A stretch of DNA of 64,000 bases. Origin: Ifrita kowaldi (Eukaryota > Chordata > Aves > Passeriformes > Cinclosomatidae). Shown one piece after another: positions 50,263-62,800 of the stretch. The stretch's first letter is position 1. Every line of letters starts with the position of its first letter. The DNA is taken from the NCBI GenBank assembly GCA_013398055.1, contig VZRS01007666.1, positions 186,001 through 250,000 on the forward strand, written 5' to 3'. The notes below the pieces were generated by a model. It searched no databases. It was not told the DNA's origin and worked only from the letters and a program-made list of their open reading frames with translations. The position numbers and the translations under genes are program-made.

Positions 50263-53200
50263 ATGAAAAAATTCACCAGTGTAGTATGAGCTATGTTCCG
50301 TCATTGGAATAGGTAAGAGGAGGAGGAGAGCTTATGGTGATAATTAAATATGATGGGCAGGATGCAGCCTCCAGCTCCCAATTCTGAAACGAGGGCAAGC
50401 GTTTACTCCCACAATTATCACGACTGGGCAGCAGCAAGCACTGAAACACCTTTTTACCATTTCAACCAAAATGGGGCTGTAGTTGTCAGTTTGATGACTC
50501 AAGAAAGTAAAAAGCTGTGCTGTGAAAAATGAAAGAGAAAGACTGTTTAGAGTTCAGCTTTAAGAATGGTCTGATTTCCTTTTGAACAGTCAGTAGTTAA
50601 ATAATAGTTAAATAAGGGAGAATATATCAGATTTATTGCAGAGAAAAGCTCAGAGTCATCTCCTACATGGTATATTGCTCATACAGAAAGATGGAACTTG
50701 GTAAATGAAAAATAAAGAATCCTTATTAGCCTGTTTGTCACAGATTTCCATAAAATGTAAGTCTGGCTGCAGTTCACCACCTTACCCAAGCAACACATTT
50801 AATTTCTTCGTCAGGAAGTACAATTTATTTATAAACCAGGAACAGGTTGGTAGGGCGTTCCTTAATCTCGCTTTGGAAGTGGTGATGGTAAATTTACCAA
50901 GTGTCTCGAATTGAATCAACATTTTATAGGAGTTACAACTGTCATTTTTATAGTGAATAAAGAACTAGGAGAATGAGGGGGAAAAATACCAAGTAATTAG
51001 CTGTTGAAATCACCAGCAATGTTTTGCAAGCTGCAGGCAGCGCAGTGATTTACGAAAGCGTACAGCTGTAAATATTTTGATGTATATATGTTTGTGTTTA
51101 TGTAGCTATAGATATGTTCCTCATTCAAGTAATGCTGCCTTCTCCTCTTCCCATCACTTCAAAGCACCACAGAATGCATCCAGGATCTGTCCTCACACGG
51201 GATCAGTCCCATTGTTTGCGAGATGTGGGGCTGCCGTTCTCCCCTGGTGCTGTTACATCAGCAGTTCCTCTCCAGTCGTCCCACCTGTATTCTCCTCCTG
51301 TGATGGAGCTCATTCCTCTGCCCTCTGACGTACCCTGTGCTTCAGGAGGTGTCAGGCATGTGACAGTCACCAGGTCTTTGATCTTCAGTCTGATACAAAT
51401 GAAATGGAGGAAGAAATAGAGGAGCTTTTCAAACAGAGAGAGCAGCCGCTGACTCATTGTCTTCTCGGGGCATGAGCGGGGCCTTCCTGAGAATTCCTGT
51501 GGACTTCAGGAGATCCAGCACTGCTTTAATCTGGCCGTTTGATTACAGTTCCCAAGGCAAGCCTTTCAACTCCACTTTCCGGCAAACAGAACTTTTCTTG
51601 GCCTTTCACTGCAGTGTTCTTTCAGCAGTGTCTTTGCATTACCTGCTAGCAGAGCGGGCTGCTTTAAAGAGCCAGAAACCTCATCCTCAAGTTAAAAGGG
51701 AATTTCAGATGATTTTACTGGCGCTAAAATTTGGCAGAGTTTCATGGGCCAGGATAACAAAAGGAATCGATCTGTGTAGTCAATAGGTCGTCTGCCCACT
51801 TCTCCCTGTTCAACAACATATCCCTCCCAGACAGCGCGGTTCTGGAGAGCTCCAGCCTGACATCCTGCTCCCCAGCCACTGTGCTACAGAATGTAAACCA
51901 GGTGCACTGGAACACAAATATGCACTGATCTCAGCAGGATGCCAAAGGTCGTCAGAGTGTTTTGCTCTTTTACCACCTTTAGACAAAGAGATCCCCATTA
52001 TTTTTGCCTCTGAACAGGGCTATCTGTTGACCTTCCACTTGCTACTAACAGGGCTGCTGTTCCTCTCGAGGGATTCAGCCTAGGAGCACTTCCCTGTTCT
52101 GGCTGGAGTAATTCCTCACACAGTCTCTTTCCCAAGCCCTTTTTGCTTTGAATTGTCCCCTTTAGCTCCGAACTCTGGTGTTTCATCACTTGATCCAGCG
52201 GCATCAGGGTGAGCAGTTTAGGTGAGGAACGTGTTGCTGAATATCATGCATAGCTGACAGATACTTGAATGGATATTTGCCTTCTGACTGCTTCAGGTTT
52301 TGTATTATATCCAGAGATAAAGAAATGTTTATAAATGGGTATTGGGAAATTGTGTAAAACAGGAAATTTTGGGAGGAACCTATGAGGCGGTGGATAGAAA
52401 ACATTCCTATTCGATTCTGGTCGACAAAAATAGTCTGTTTTTCTGTGATTCTCTTCTTTAATGAAAAGTAGAGCACTGGAAACATGTATTCCCATTTGTC
52501 ATAGCTAAACAGCTTGCTCTGGTGGTTAAATGTAAGAAACAGGTATGTCATATACAATAATAGTCTGCATAATTAATTATGATACTTATGGCTGTGAGCA
52601 TCATTTCAAGAGGAATAGAAGCAAGCAACATCTAACAGTTCGAGAAAGGAGTCAGGATAAATGATTTATCCAGTTGTTTGTTTGGAGAAGGGGTTGGGCT
52701 TTGCTCTGGAGCAGCGAGTGAGTGGCATCCCGAGATCCAACCTTGTCCTTGGTGTACCTGGAAGATGAAGGGAAACACAGGTCAGGGCTGTTTGCCCGTC
52801 TGACCTGGTTTGTTAATTTGCCAGCTCAAAGAATCACTCTAGTATGGCACTTGTCCAAGTTACAAGCTAATATGTGGAATTACTTTGAAACCAGTGGGAA
52901 TATTGCAGTTAGATTAAGTAGGAGAAGCAATTTTACTGTTGTAGGATTAAATAAAGCAGCAGAGCAGTATTTTCATATTATTTTATTTATTGACGACATT
53001 TTAAAAAGCCCACTTAAATTTTAATGGTCATTTTAGTGCTGTTAGGTCATCAAGTAGTTAATGGTTTCAAGAATTTTAAGAACTGTTGGAAGTTTTTTAG
53101 ACTAAATATTACAGAATATCAGTTAACACGTTGCCTTGCTTCAAAAATGTAGCGTTTCCAATGCGTGTTTGACATGCTTGGGGCTATTCCAAGTCTTGAT

Positions 53201-54732
53201 ACTCAGAAGGAACCAACTGCAATATTAGGCTTTAATATTTTATGATGAGATTCAAGCTGTTTACAAGGTATGTAGGAAAAGTGGATTATATTTTGTCACA
53301 GTGCACGTTTTTACCCAGCGTTAGGTACCTGACTGTAATGGAACAGGTTTAGCTCCTCCCCAACAAAAGAAATATAATGCAGCTCTCAAAAAATTAAAGA
53401 CTAGATTGCCTGTGTTGAATAAATTGGATTGAAAAATATAGCTGGGAGAACCATCAGATTTTCAGTTCTGATCTAGCAGAATGTTACTCTCTGGCCTGCT
53501 CCTCTTGTCCCCCACCCTGGAAATGTGCAGGAATTAGGCCATCAAGGATGAGATTTGTCCACTAATGTTACTGCATTAGGAGCACTACATACACTGTGTA
53601 AGCTGGATCCCAGAAATGTCGATTCAGTTTATCAAATGCGTGTTTTTAAGTCATTTCTGTATGTTTGCTTCAGCCTACCCTAGAACCTTCCATTCGTTTC
53701 TCCCCAAGAAAATAAATAATTTTAATATTTATCTTTATACACTAATTATGCATAGTTTGGCTTTTACCATACTATTTCAGATAATTTGCATTTCCTGTAG
53801 TAGTTTCTTAGATGATTATTTAGTTGGATGTTAGTATCTTCATAAAACAGAAGAATGATGGCTTGATTTTTTTCTTTTCTCCTCTATGATGGGTGACCAT
53901 TCAAAATGGAACAGCTGTAGTGACTGAGAACTGTTATTATCCAGGGTGTGAATTACAGCAAAAGGACTGTAAAATGCAATAGAGTTTCAGACTTTGATAA
54001 TAAAGATTCATCTCAGATCACCCGAGATTATAAAGGTGTTAAATGACTTCCTTTCTGTGCCTTTCTAATATTTCAGATTTCATAGTAGCATCACTGTCAA
54101 GATCTATTTGACATTCTGTAACACTTCCTCAAACAACAGCCTGTCTCTTCTCCTGACAGGGAGCATGCTTTGAATGAAAGTTCATTAGTCTATTGAAACA
54201 TCTCAGTTAATTGCTAAGCCAATACCCAGAATTGTCAAGTTCATATTTCCATCTGTGCCACAAGCATAGCAATAAAGAATTTTTTTGGACAGGTTAATTT
54301 GCCTAAAATACCGTGTAGTCAATCAGAGGAACAAAGTTGTTGATGGGAGCATCTGTCAAACTGGAGCTTTCATCAGAGCTGTCCCTCTCTGCGAGACGAA
54401 CATCTCTGGCTTCCACAAGTTGGCAGAAATACAGCAAACAATAACAGCAGCTGCACTAGAATAATGTTATTCCGCTGCTAAACACCAAACAGCTGGGTGT
54501 TGCATTGGTAAGAATGCTTTATAGTTTAGCTTCTTATGAAAATAAAATCCAGTCATTCAAATATAGCATTGTTTTAATATTTAATTTAGATTGTTTATAT
54601 TATTTGCATTTTGTTAATTTTACATTTCATATAATTTGCTTGAAAATAGCACTTTCTTGGAAATTGTGTATGTACATGTGCGTGCATAAAGATTCCTAAT
54701 ACGTGGTGTTTTTCTTTAAAAAACAAAACAAA

Positions 54733-54770
54733 AGCAAATTAAATGTCTGCATAAAGAGCAAATTAAATGT
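54733..54770. repeat. 14-bp direct repeat, 24-bp period
   Basis: AGCAAATTAAATGT occurs at 54733-54746 and again exactly at 54757-54770, in AT-rich sequence. It is probably a local duplication. Confidence 0.75.
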
Positions 54771-55947
54771 ATAAACTGAAATTATTTAAATGAGCTGGGA
54801 ACTTGCACTGAGATTTCCAAGGCATGCACTACATGGCCCACAGTGTGCCATTAATTTTCTGACAATCTGAAAGATCATTTAACAATTAAGTTCTGATCTT
54901 CTACTGATTTCCCTCATCATCGGTGGTGCACACAGTGACTACGTCCAATATTTGCTACATGAAACACATCAATGTTAATGGAGAGAAAAATACAATAACT
55001 CATTTTACCACAAATAACATTTTCATGCTCTAGGAGATGAGCTTGAAACGCAAGTAATTCCAGCTAAATCAGTGGATTTAGCCTAGATTTACTGTAGTGT
55101 GAAAGAGGGTAAAATTTGACCAGCAACATTCAGAGCTGCAGAGCATAAAGGGCTGAAATGTGATGAGCATTACCATATCCAAAATAAGGTTTCATCTGTA
55201 CGTTTTCACTGGTTTTGAGACGAAAAGATGTTCCTTGAAATATTTCCTTGAAAGTGTCTCTTTGTTGTTGATGACTATAAATTTGAAGTTCACCCCAAAA
55301 CAGGACCAGAAAAAGAAGGAAAAAAATAAATCACAATCCTCTGCGTGGGAGAGAGTTTCTTGACTATTTTGTAGATTTTATCTTTGTGATACAGTGCGAG
55401 GGTTGACCTTGAAAATTAAGAGTACTTAACCATCCAAGAGAGATGTTGCAGGCTGTTGATTTGCAAAGCACTTTTAATATCCTCTTCTAAAGGATGGCAG
55501 AAGTGTAACCAGCATTAGTCCTATTTTGGTCCTTCCTTGAGAAGGTGTCATTCCTCCTTGTGAATAGATTTGCTTTTCCATCATGGCTGGGTTCCCTGGC
55601 AACTTCTTCAGTGAAGTCAAACATATGTGTGTTAGAGAGAGAGTCTGCTGAGGGGGGGAGTGTTACAAAGCTCTTCCGTGGGATATGGAGTCCCTTGTCA
55701 CTGCCTCATCCTGATGTTCCACAGTGGGTGGAAGGGAAGAGAGGACCAGGTGGGCAAAGATAAATTTGTGCAACATTTGATTCCATCCCCCATCCACACT
55801 GTCCTGCTTCTCTCTGGGCCTCTTAGATGAGAAGGGAGAGAAGTTGGCAGGGGAAAGACTTGGGAATAAGAAAATCCATCAATTCTGGAAGAACATAAGC
55901 CTATCAGCTACTCTGTATTCTGTCAGGCTGTGGGGGAGAACTTAGCT

Positions 55948-55983
55948 TGTCTTATTAATGTCATATCAACATGTCTTATTAAT
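55948..55983. repeat. 12-bp direct repeat, 24-bp period
   Basis: TGTCTTATTAAT occurs at 55948-55959 and 55972-55983, with the intervening bases partly alike (both copies are followed by an A/T-rich stretch). It is probably a small local duplication. Confidence 0.65.
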
Positions 55984-58239
55984 AATGATAGAATCACTCG
56001 ATACCATTGAAAAAGAATATAATAAGACCAGCTATGATAAGAGGTCAGGGCACAGAGCAGTTCTTTTCTGGATACAGACATCCATAAAAATGCATAGATA
56101 GGTTTTCTGTCTCCTTTCTTGGGAGTTTATGCTCTTAGCAAAGTCAACAGAGGTTTGCAGAAAGCCTCTACTATTTTCACTATCCTGAAATTGTGACTTT
56201 TGCCCTTTGAATTAACCTGAGCATCCAAATCCACAGATGTTTTCAGGCTGGTAGCCAATGTAATGACTGAAAGTTTATTTGTTTGCCCCAATTACTGTAT
56301 CTTGTCATTGGAATCAATCTTGTTCTGAGAACCATTTCCTTATTGAAAATCTTGCTAATAAACCCCTGGTTTCATTTACTAGCAGATGGCTGAGTTGGTT
56401 GGTTTTGGTTTGGGTTTTTTTTCAAATTCACGGCTTAAATGTAGAGCTTTGTAGGTGTTGTAGGTTTCTACAGTGCTTTGCAGATGTGACTGCAGTGAAT
56501 CCAGGCTGGGAATACGGGGCTGGAAACCTGGATGTTATTAGGAATCAGGACATGCCCCAGCTAAAAAGTCAGTAATGTTTATTCAGAATGTTGCCAGAGA
56601 AGACCTCATCCCAACAGTTTTCTCCTTATTTTAGCACCCATCTTCATTAATCCACCCAGTTGGAAGTGGTTGCTTTCAATTTATTGTGTGAACAAGGGTG
56701 GATACAGGTCATACCGTTTTTTTCTTGTTTAGCTTATTTGAACTTTTTGTTTTAAAAGAAGGATGAATTTGAGGCAGTTATGGAATTTTCTATGTGTCTA
56801 TGTGTAAATTGAGTTCAGTTATGATTACTCCTTTTGTTTAAAAGTAGAATAATTGACCAGCTGTTAATAGCAAACTTCTGAAGAGAGGTCTTGATCCTGT
56901 GTTAACTTTTTACATTCCTGGAGGACAATTTGTCATGAAACCAACATAATGTGCTGCTAATGATTACTTCATTGAGTGCATTGGCTCCCTGGGAACCATT
57001 AAGCTGGAGGACCATCTGCTCCTATTAGTCCATGCCTGCCATTCCTGTGGTCTGACCTGCAGGTGATGTGCAGGGAGTTTGGCCAGCACGTGCAGAGCAA
57101 GTGTTGAAAGCTGGAGGTTTGGGCAGGTGTTTGCCCTGGTAGACTCTCATCCACAATGATTGAAGCAGTGCTGAAGATCATCAAATCAGGCCAGTTCTGA
57201 ATTCGAGAGGAATCTGGGAACAGTTATGGAGGCTTACAGGGGTTGTGAAGTCTATGATCAGAGACACAAGCTAGAGAAAGTTAAACAGAAAACAATTTCC
57301 CAGACGACAGGATTAACAGGAGATGTAGAAATTGCTGGAGTCCCCTCTTTGAACTGGCAGTGCTGTCTTAATTAGCTCCTCTTAGCAGATGAACTGCATG
57401 TGGTGCCTGGACTTGCATGGCCCTGGGTGGTCACAGGACAGGCAGAGGTTAACCCAGTTCAAGGCCCTGAGGGACTGGGAAGTCACGGAGTGACTCCTAC
57501 AGATCACAGGCTGCAGGATTTTACCCCATGACTCCGTTGCTCCTGTAACTTCTGTGCAGTTAAAATGCTCTTTGCAGACAGGCAGCTCATCATGATTTCA
57601 AAGCAATGGGATAAGGAACGTGTTCCTCCTCGTGACCCTTTGTTCCATCTCCTAAGTGCCTTTGTTGTAAAGACAGTTGCACCCTACAGCTTACTTTCTG
57701 CCTTCAGTTGTGGCCATTAATTCTGGCTGTTTCTTCGGTGGGTGGAGTTCCTTTGTATCTCTATTTTTGCCTTTTGGTGGCACAGAAGCCTTGAAGCGTG
57801 CTTGTTAGAAGTTCAGAGATCTCACAAACACATGCCACGCCAGAACACTTGCCTGCTGCTGTTCTGCTTATCAGCTGATCTACTAAAACCCATTGCCTCT
57901 TCTATAAACTGTGATAACCCAACCTAGAAACCATCAGGGCTGTGACAACATCCACGGTGTTGAATTATTGCATTGCATCTCATGTTTGCACTAACATTTT
58001 AGGTGTGCAGGTGTTTCTTCTTCACTTATTTCTGTCTGTGAGCATAAGCACTTTGTGGCATAACTGTAAGTTATATCATAGAAGAACGTCAGTTTTATTT
58101 GCTTTTATTGTCCACCACGGAAGCATTGCAGGTTTGATTCTAAATTAATCTTTATTGTGTTTTTAAATTTCTTCTTATTCCTTGACATAACCCGCTATCT
58201 TTCAGACTTAGCTTTGCTGGCTACAATCAATTTATTATT

Positions 58240-58400
58240 CATAAATTCCCTGTTTTGACAGCAGTAGTCTGGATTCAATTATGCCAAAAGGCCCAGTCAT
58301 ACCAGGCTGCAGTGCTGAGAATGAATTGTTCAATGACGCGATCTGTCTTAGCGAACGTTAAGTGATGCTTTGATAATTATATAGACATACGTATGCGGCC
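58240..58400. promoter_or_regulatory. Candidate conserved non-coding block
   Basis: An AT-rich block keeps six CpGs in 58335-58398, in the contexts GACGCGATC, TTAGCGAACGTTAAG, ATACGTATG and TGCGGCC, although CpG normally decays quickly in such DNA. It holds a 10-bp palindrome CATACGTATG (58386-58395) and a near-palindrome CTTAGCGAACGTTAAG (about 58348-58363). CAATTTATTATTCATAAATT and TGATAATTATAT supply homeodomain-type cores. Retained CpGs in AT-rich DNA suggest selection or germline hypomethylation. This is an inference, since no alignment is available. Confidence 0.35.
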
Positions 58401-59649
58401 AAAAAAATAAAAAAGCTTTGGGAACATTTTTTGTTACCCCCCCGTGGAAAGCAGTAGAGAACAGTGGAGGAAGATAAATTGACAGATTATTAGCTGAGGC
58501 ATCTTGTAAAGCCAGCCAGAGCCCGCTGCTCCAGCTCCACTGCCTGCGCCGCTGGAGGCTGGACCGCAGTGGAAGACTGAAGACTGCAGCAGTACATGGA
58601 GCAGCAGATAAAATTAACACCATCATTTAGTTTTATTTGTTAGAGTTTTAAGTGAGCTGGAAGATAAAAATGTTTAAAATAACCCCTCGGAGAGAGGCTG
58701 TGCTGGAGAATCCCAGAATCTTCATATTTCCAAGTGACAGAACTGTACCTCTGCTGGTGTTTTCGTGGAGGAAGAGAAGGGAAGAGCACTCCAGGTTATC
58801 TTTCAGGCTGACAGGTGAGAGGATTGACTGTAGGAGTTTTGAAGGCTGCACGGGGTGTCTGTCAGGAGATAGCAAGTTTTGCTGACAGCATCAGATTTAC
58901 ACACTTGCATGGGTACGCACGTATCCTGTACACCCAGACAGTGACTAAACGCTGCTTCCTTCCCCAGACTACATTTCCCTGCCAGGGTAAAAACACTTGC
59001 CTGCTGAAATAAGACCCTGCAGACACTGTGGTAAAAAAAAAAAAGAAAAACCCACAAGAAACCAAACCAAACACAAACCACCCTTTTTTTGCCCCGAGGT
59101 CTTCATTGTGTCTTTTTGTGAGAATTAATTTTTGTTGTTAGAGCTTTCCCTGATCAGAGTTGGCCTGTAGGATTAAAACAGGCACAGGAGGAGGACAGCC
59201 ATCCCCATGCTCATTTGTCATGTGGTCAGGCTTTTTTCTGGAGCGAGCGTGGAGCATTTTGGCATGTGCTGCCCGTTTTCCATGTGGAAATATGCAGGTT
59301 CAGATGCAGAAATCAGCTCTGTGATCCTCACAAGGGCTGGAGGGATTCTCAGGAGAAGCCAAGTTCCCGTTCCCAGCAGTGAAGCAGAGTTTGGGAAGTT
59401 TATGAAGAACCTTTGTGCAAATGTTGGGATCCATTGTGGGAAAAGCTGGCCTGGAAATGCAGTTTTTTTTTAGTGTCTAAAAATGGGCCAGAAATTGGAA
59501 CTCTGGGGAGCTGAATTCTTTTGAAGGTCACGTCCTAAGTGTTTCAGGTAACAATTTCGTCTAACACCTTGAGGAGGAAACCTGGCTTTTCATTACTGAG
59601 TCAGCTGATTCACCTCACCACCTTCCAGAGATGGCTCAGAAACTGATAA
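58401..59649. other. Unique non-coding stretch with a small GC-rich patch
   Basis: 58500-58600 is GC-rich (several CAGC and GCCGC elements), directly next to the candidate conserved block. No open exon with splice sites is recognised. Poly(A) and CA-rich sequence lies at 59031-59085. No repeat family is identified. Confidence 0.45.
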
Positions 59650-59830
59650 TTATGCTCAGCTCTTGTAATTGTATTTTTCATGAGTAGGTACTGAGGCAAT
59701 GAGGCATTTCAGGAAGTCAATATCGGTGCAGTTATTTTACACTTGGAGAAACTGAGGCAGAAGGGTGTGTGCAAGGTCATTCAGTACCCACTGGCAGGGC
59801 TGTGGACACAGCCCAGCACTGTGAGCTCCT
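59650..59830 (+). mobile_element. Ancient L3/MIR-type retroelement relic
   Basis: Family blocks occur in order. ATTATGCTCAGCTCTTGTAA is followed by TATTTTTCATGAGTAGGTA, then GGAAGTCAATATCGGTGCAG and TTATTTTACACTTGG, then AGAAACTGAGGCAG. The last blocks are GTGCAAGGTCATTCAGTACC, and GGCAGGGCTGTGGACACAGC. They correspond to 'TAGCTCTTATATAGCACTTTTCATC', 'AAGGAGGTCAGTATC.TTATCCCCATTTTACAG', 'GGGGAAACTGAGGCAC', 'CAAGGTCACACAG' and 'GGCAGAGCTGGGA'. It is the longest copy of this type apart from the one at 25873. Confidence 0.72.
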
Positions 59831-62800
59831 TTAGCTAATAATCATGCTAAATAATCATGCTGAAACAATCAGATGCGGTCATTAGGTCCTTTTTCTCCAG
59901 AAAATGGTCTGGAAAGGTATGAGCAGACCTGGTTTTGCTCCTTTTCCTTGCTTTTATTCCCATTTTTCTTTCTATGTCTTTCCTTCAGAATCAAATCTTC
60001 CACTGTGAAGGAGAAAAATTCTCCTTCTGATTTTGTTTAAAAATGATTGAAGGGAGGAGTTTACTAACTATTTCTTATAATAGTAGACAGACAAACTATG
60101 TTTGTACTTTTAGGAGAGCCCAGCCTAAACTGAGCTCCAGATGGCTCGCTGGGTACCTCTGCAGTCACTGGTGGCTTTTCTTCTTCTGAACGACTTTCAT
60201 GCTTGCGCATTACAGATAGGGAACATGTGTCATCCTTTCACTGAAACAACACACCCCTCCTGTGATTGGGAAGAAAACAGCAGTGCAAAGCTCAGTCCTG
60301 TAAGGGCTGAATATTCCTGGAGGTCTTCACAGTGCCTCCAGATCTGACTTTAGTATTCCGGTGGGAGAACCACTTTTGCAAGCTCGACTTTTCCCTCTCC
60401 TGTTCTTCAGCTCACTGTAATTCTGCTTTTCCTCCTGCAGCTGCCACTTCCTTTTGTGTGTTCAGTTGTAATCCAAATTTCATGCTGTCTTTGGTCACCC
60501 ACTTTGCTACCTACCAAAGCAGTCTCTCAGACTTCATCATAAGGAAATCTTCATCAGCATAAAGTTGATTGCAACATCTGCACTCCCCTCTTCTTCCCCC
60601 TCCCCATCAGTGACACCATCAAATCTGGCTCTGCTGATAATGAAGCAAAAAAAAAAAAAAGAAGAAAAAAGAAATCAGTAATAATGAATATCGATGTCCA
60701 AAAAAATGAAGTACATGCAGTACGTACCCAGGTAAAATTACTGCATGTGAGATTTGGAAACCCCTCATGGAGTTATCAAAAGCAATGGACTAAATATGCT
60801 GGATAAACAATGATTTATTGTCTGTCTACCTGACCCCTAACTGATGTAATCAATATGTTTATGATGCAGACTGCGAAGTGTCTAAATTAGAGCACATCCT
60901 GTGACATCCTCCTCTAGCAGGAGCAAAGGCACTTACTCTACAGGCTACTGATAATAACCACTGCCTACATCAACTCACATGGTAATTTACCATCTTCTAT
61001 CCCATTGAATTAATTGATTTCCTTTATTGGCTATATAAATAATTTCCTGTGTTTTGCTACTTTTCTCTCTCAGTGAATGCTTTGTGCCTTACCAGTGTTC
61101 TGTGGTAAAAGAATTTGGTAATTGAAGTGTTCAGGTCCTGAAGGGCAAGGAATGGGATGTTATTTCATAACCTCTGATAAATGTAGTAATAAACAATAAG
61201 CCTGATTGTGTCTTGCGCACGAAGCAGCCGCTGAGATGGGTGAGCAAACCCAAGGGCTCTGTTTTCCAACTTCCCTGTGCTGCAGGTTGAGAACCTGCAA
61301 ACTGCAAAGGGATGGTGTGCCTCCTGGGTGATGGAGCAGTGCCCATCCACAGGGTTTTTCTCCATAGGGTGGTCAGTGGGACTTTGCCAGGTGAAGAGGT
61401 GGTGGAACACGTGCATTAGGTTATATCTGCTAATTGCATATAATTCCATCCCTACACCTCCACCCCTGAAGCTCCCATGCCACCCTGGCAGGCTTTTTTT
61501 TAATAGAATTCATTGGAGAAAAGAATGTTTTCAAAACACATCTTTTAAATAGTGTTCAAAACCACCCAAACCTGGTTTGTGGGGCTTTTCATCTTCAAAG
61601 CAATTTGTAGCGCTAGCTGATAAATATTATGTTACAGTTAATATATCAAAGCATAATGTGGTCTGTGACAGAATTGGTAGGTCATCCATCTGTGTCACAT
61701 GAAAGGAACTGTTTTTCTGGTTTGGTCTGCTAGTTACCTCTTTACCAAACTAAAGGAAATAACTTTGTAGTGAATCTTCAAAGAGACGTTAGATTGCTTT
61801 CTCCTTTTCTTCTCTTCGTAGGGATTTGGAATAGTTTTAAAGCATCAAAATCCTGATGTGTTTGAAAAGGCTTTCACATGCTGACCATAATCTTTGTGCT
61901 GTTTCAGCTGTTGGGTCAGCTGTCTCACCAAAGCTGATGTCAGTCTCTTGGGAAACAAATGCCTTTCTGCAAAAAAGGGGTGATATTTTATTGGGTTATC
62001 CAGATTAGGTGCAGGTGCTGGATGAAGAGGCCTCTATTTTTCAATTTCACATAACTTCAGCTCTGTCTCTTTCGACATTTGCTGAACATTGTTAAAAGAA
62101 TGTTAACTTATATATGAAAATTGAGGAATGACAAGGTCACAGAATACACAGTTCATCTGAAAGAGCAGCATTTCTCATTCGTGGTTTTGCACCCCATTAG
62201 ATTTGTGGCTCTAATCAGTCACATGAAAAAGCTCTAAAGGCACCTGGTGATTGCAGGCACCTTTTCAAAGGCGGCCTCTGAAAAAATATACACAGCAATT
62301 AGCCCACTAAATTGACTTGCTTCCTGAAACATATTAATTCTCTCTGAATTGCTTAAAGTGACTCCTTTTTAGTTTATAAACTTAAAGATTTATTGGTGAT
62401 TTCATGCTCTGTGTCCTCAGACTCTGGATTAAGGATAAAATTAAAGACATAAAGCCCGTGGTGAAATGGGAACAACTTCCAGCCAGGGCTGTGAAGAGTT
62501 TGTACAAATGGAGGCAATACAGTGCCCACACCCACTCTGTAAGCCTGGAGGAGTTCACTGTGACCCAAACTCTTATCTCTGTTTACATCTGTAATCTGAT
62601 ATTCTTGAAATGTGATAAGGAGTTCTGAAAGAAAAACACTGCTTCCATCTTCAATTACCATCCTAAAGAAAGCTTCCAAATTTCAGCTACAATAGTCTTC
62701 TTGAACCATCCTACTGTTAAGGATACTTTAAAAAAATCCTTAATCCATTTTGAAGCCTTTAGTTTGAAGAATAAAAAGGACTATAAACAAGAAGGTTCAA

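Larger units (their letters stand above)
50263..58239. other. Unique non-coding stretch
   Basis: No gene is supported. It contains frames at 51457-51786, 52722-53024 (plus) and 52204-52557 (minus) with no recognised family. Two small direct repeats with a 24-bp period occur at 54733-54770 and 55948-55983. The interval 53000-55400 is strongly AT-rich. Confidence 0.5.

Noticed and set aside
59031..59085. A-rich stretch as a retroposed gene tail
   Set aside because: No coding or non-coding gene body is recognisable upstream, and no target-site duplication is seen.
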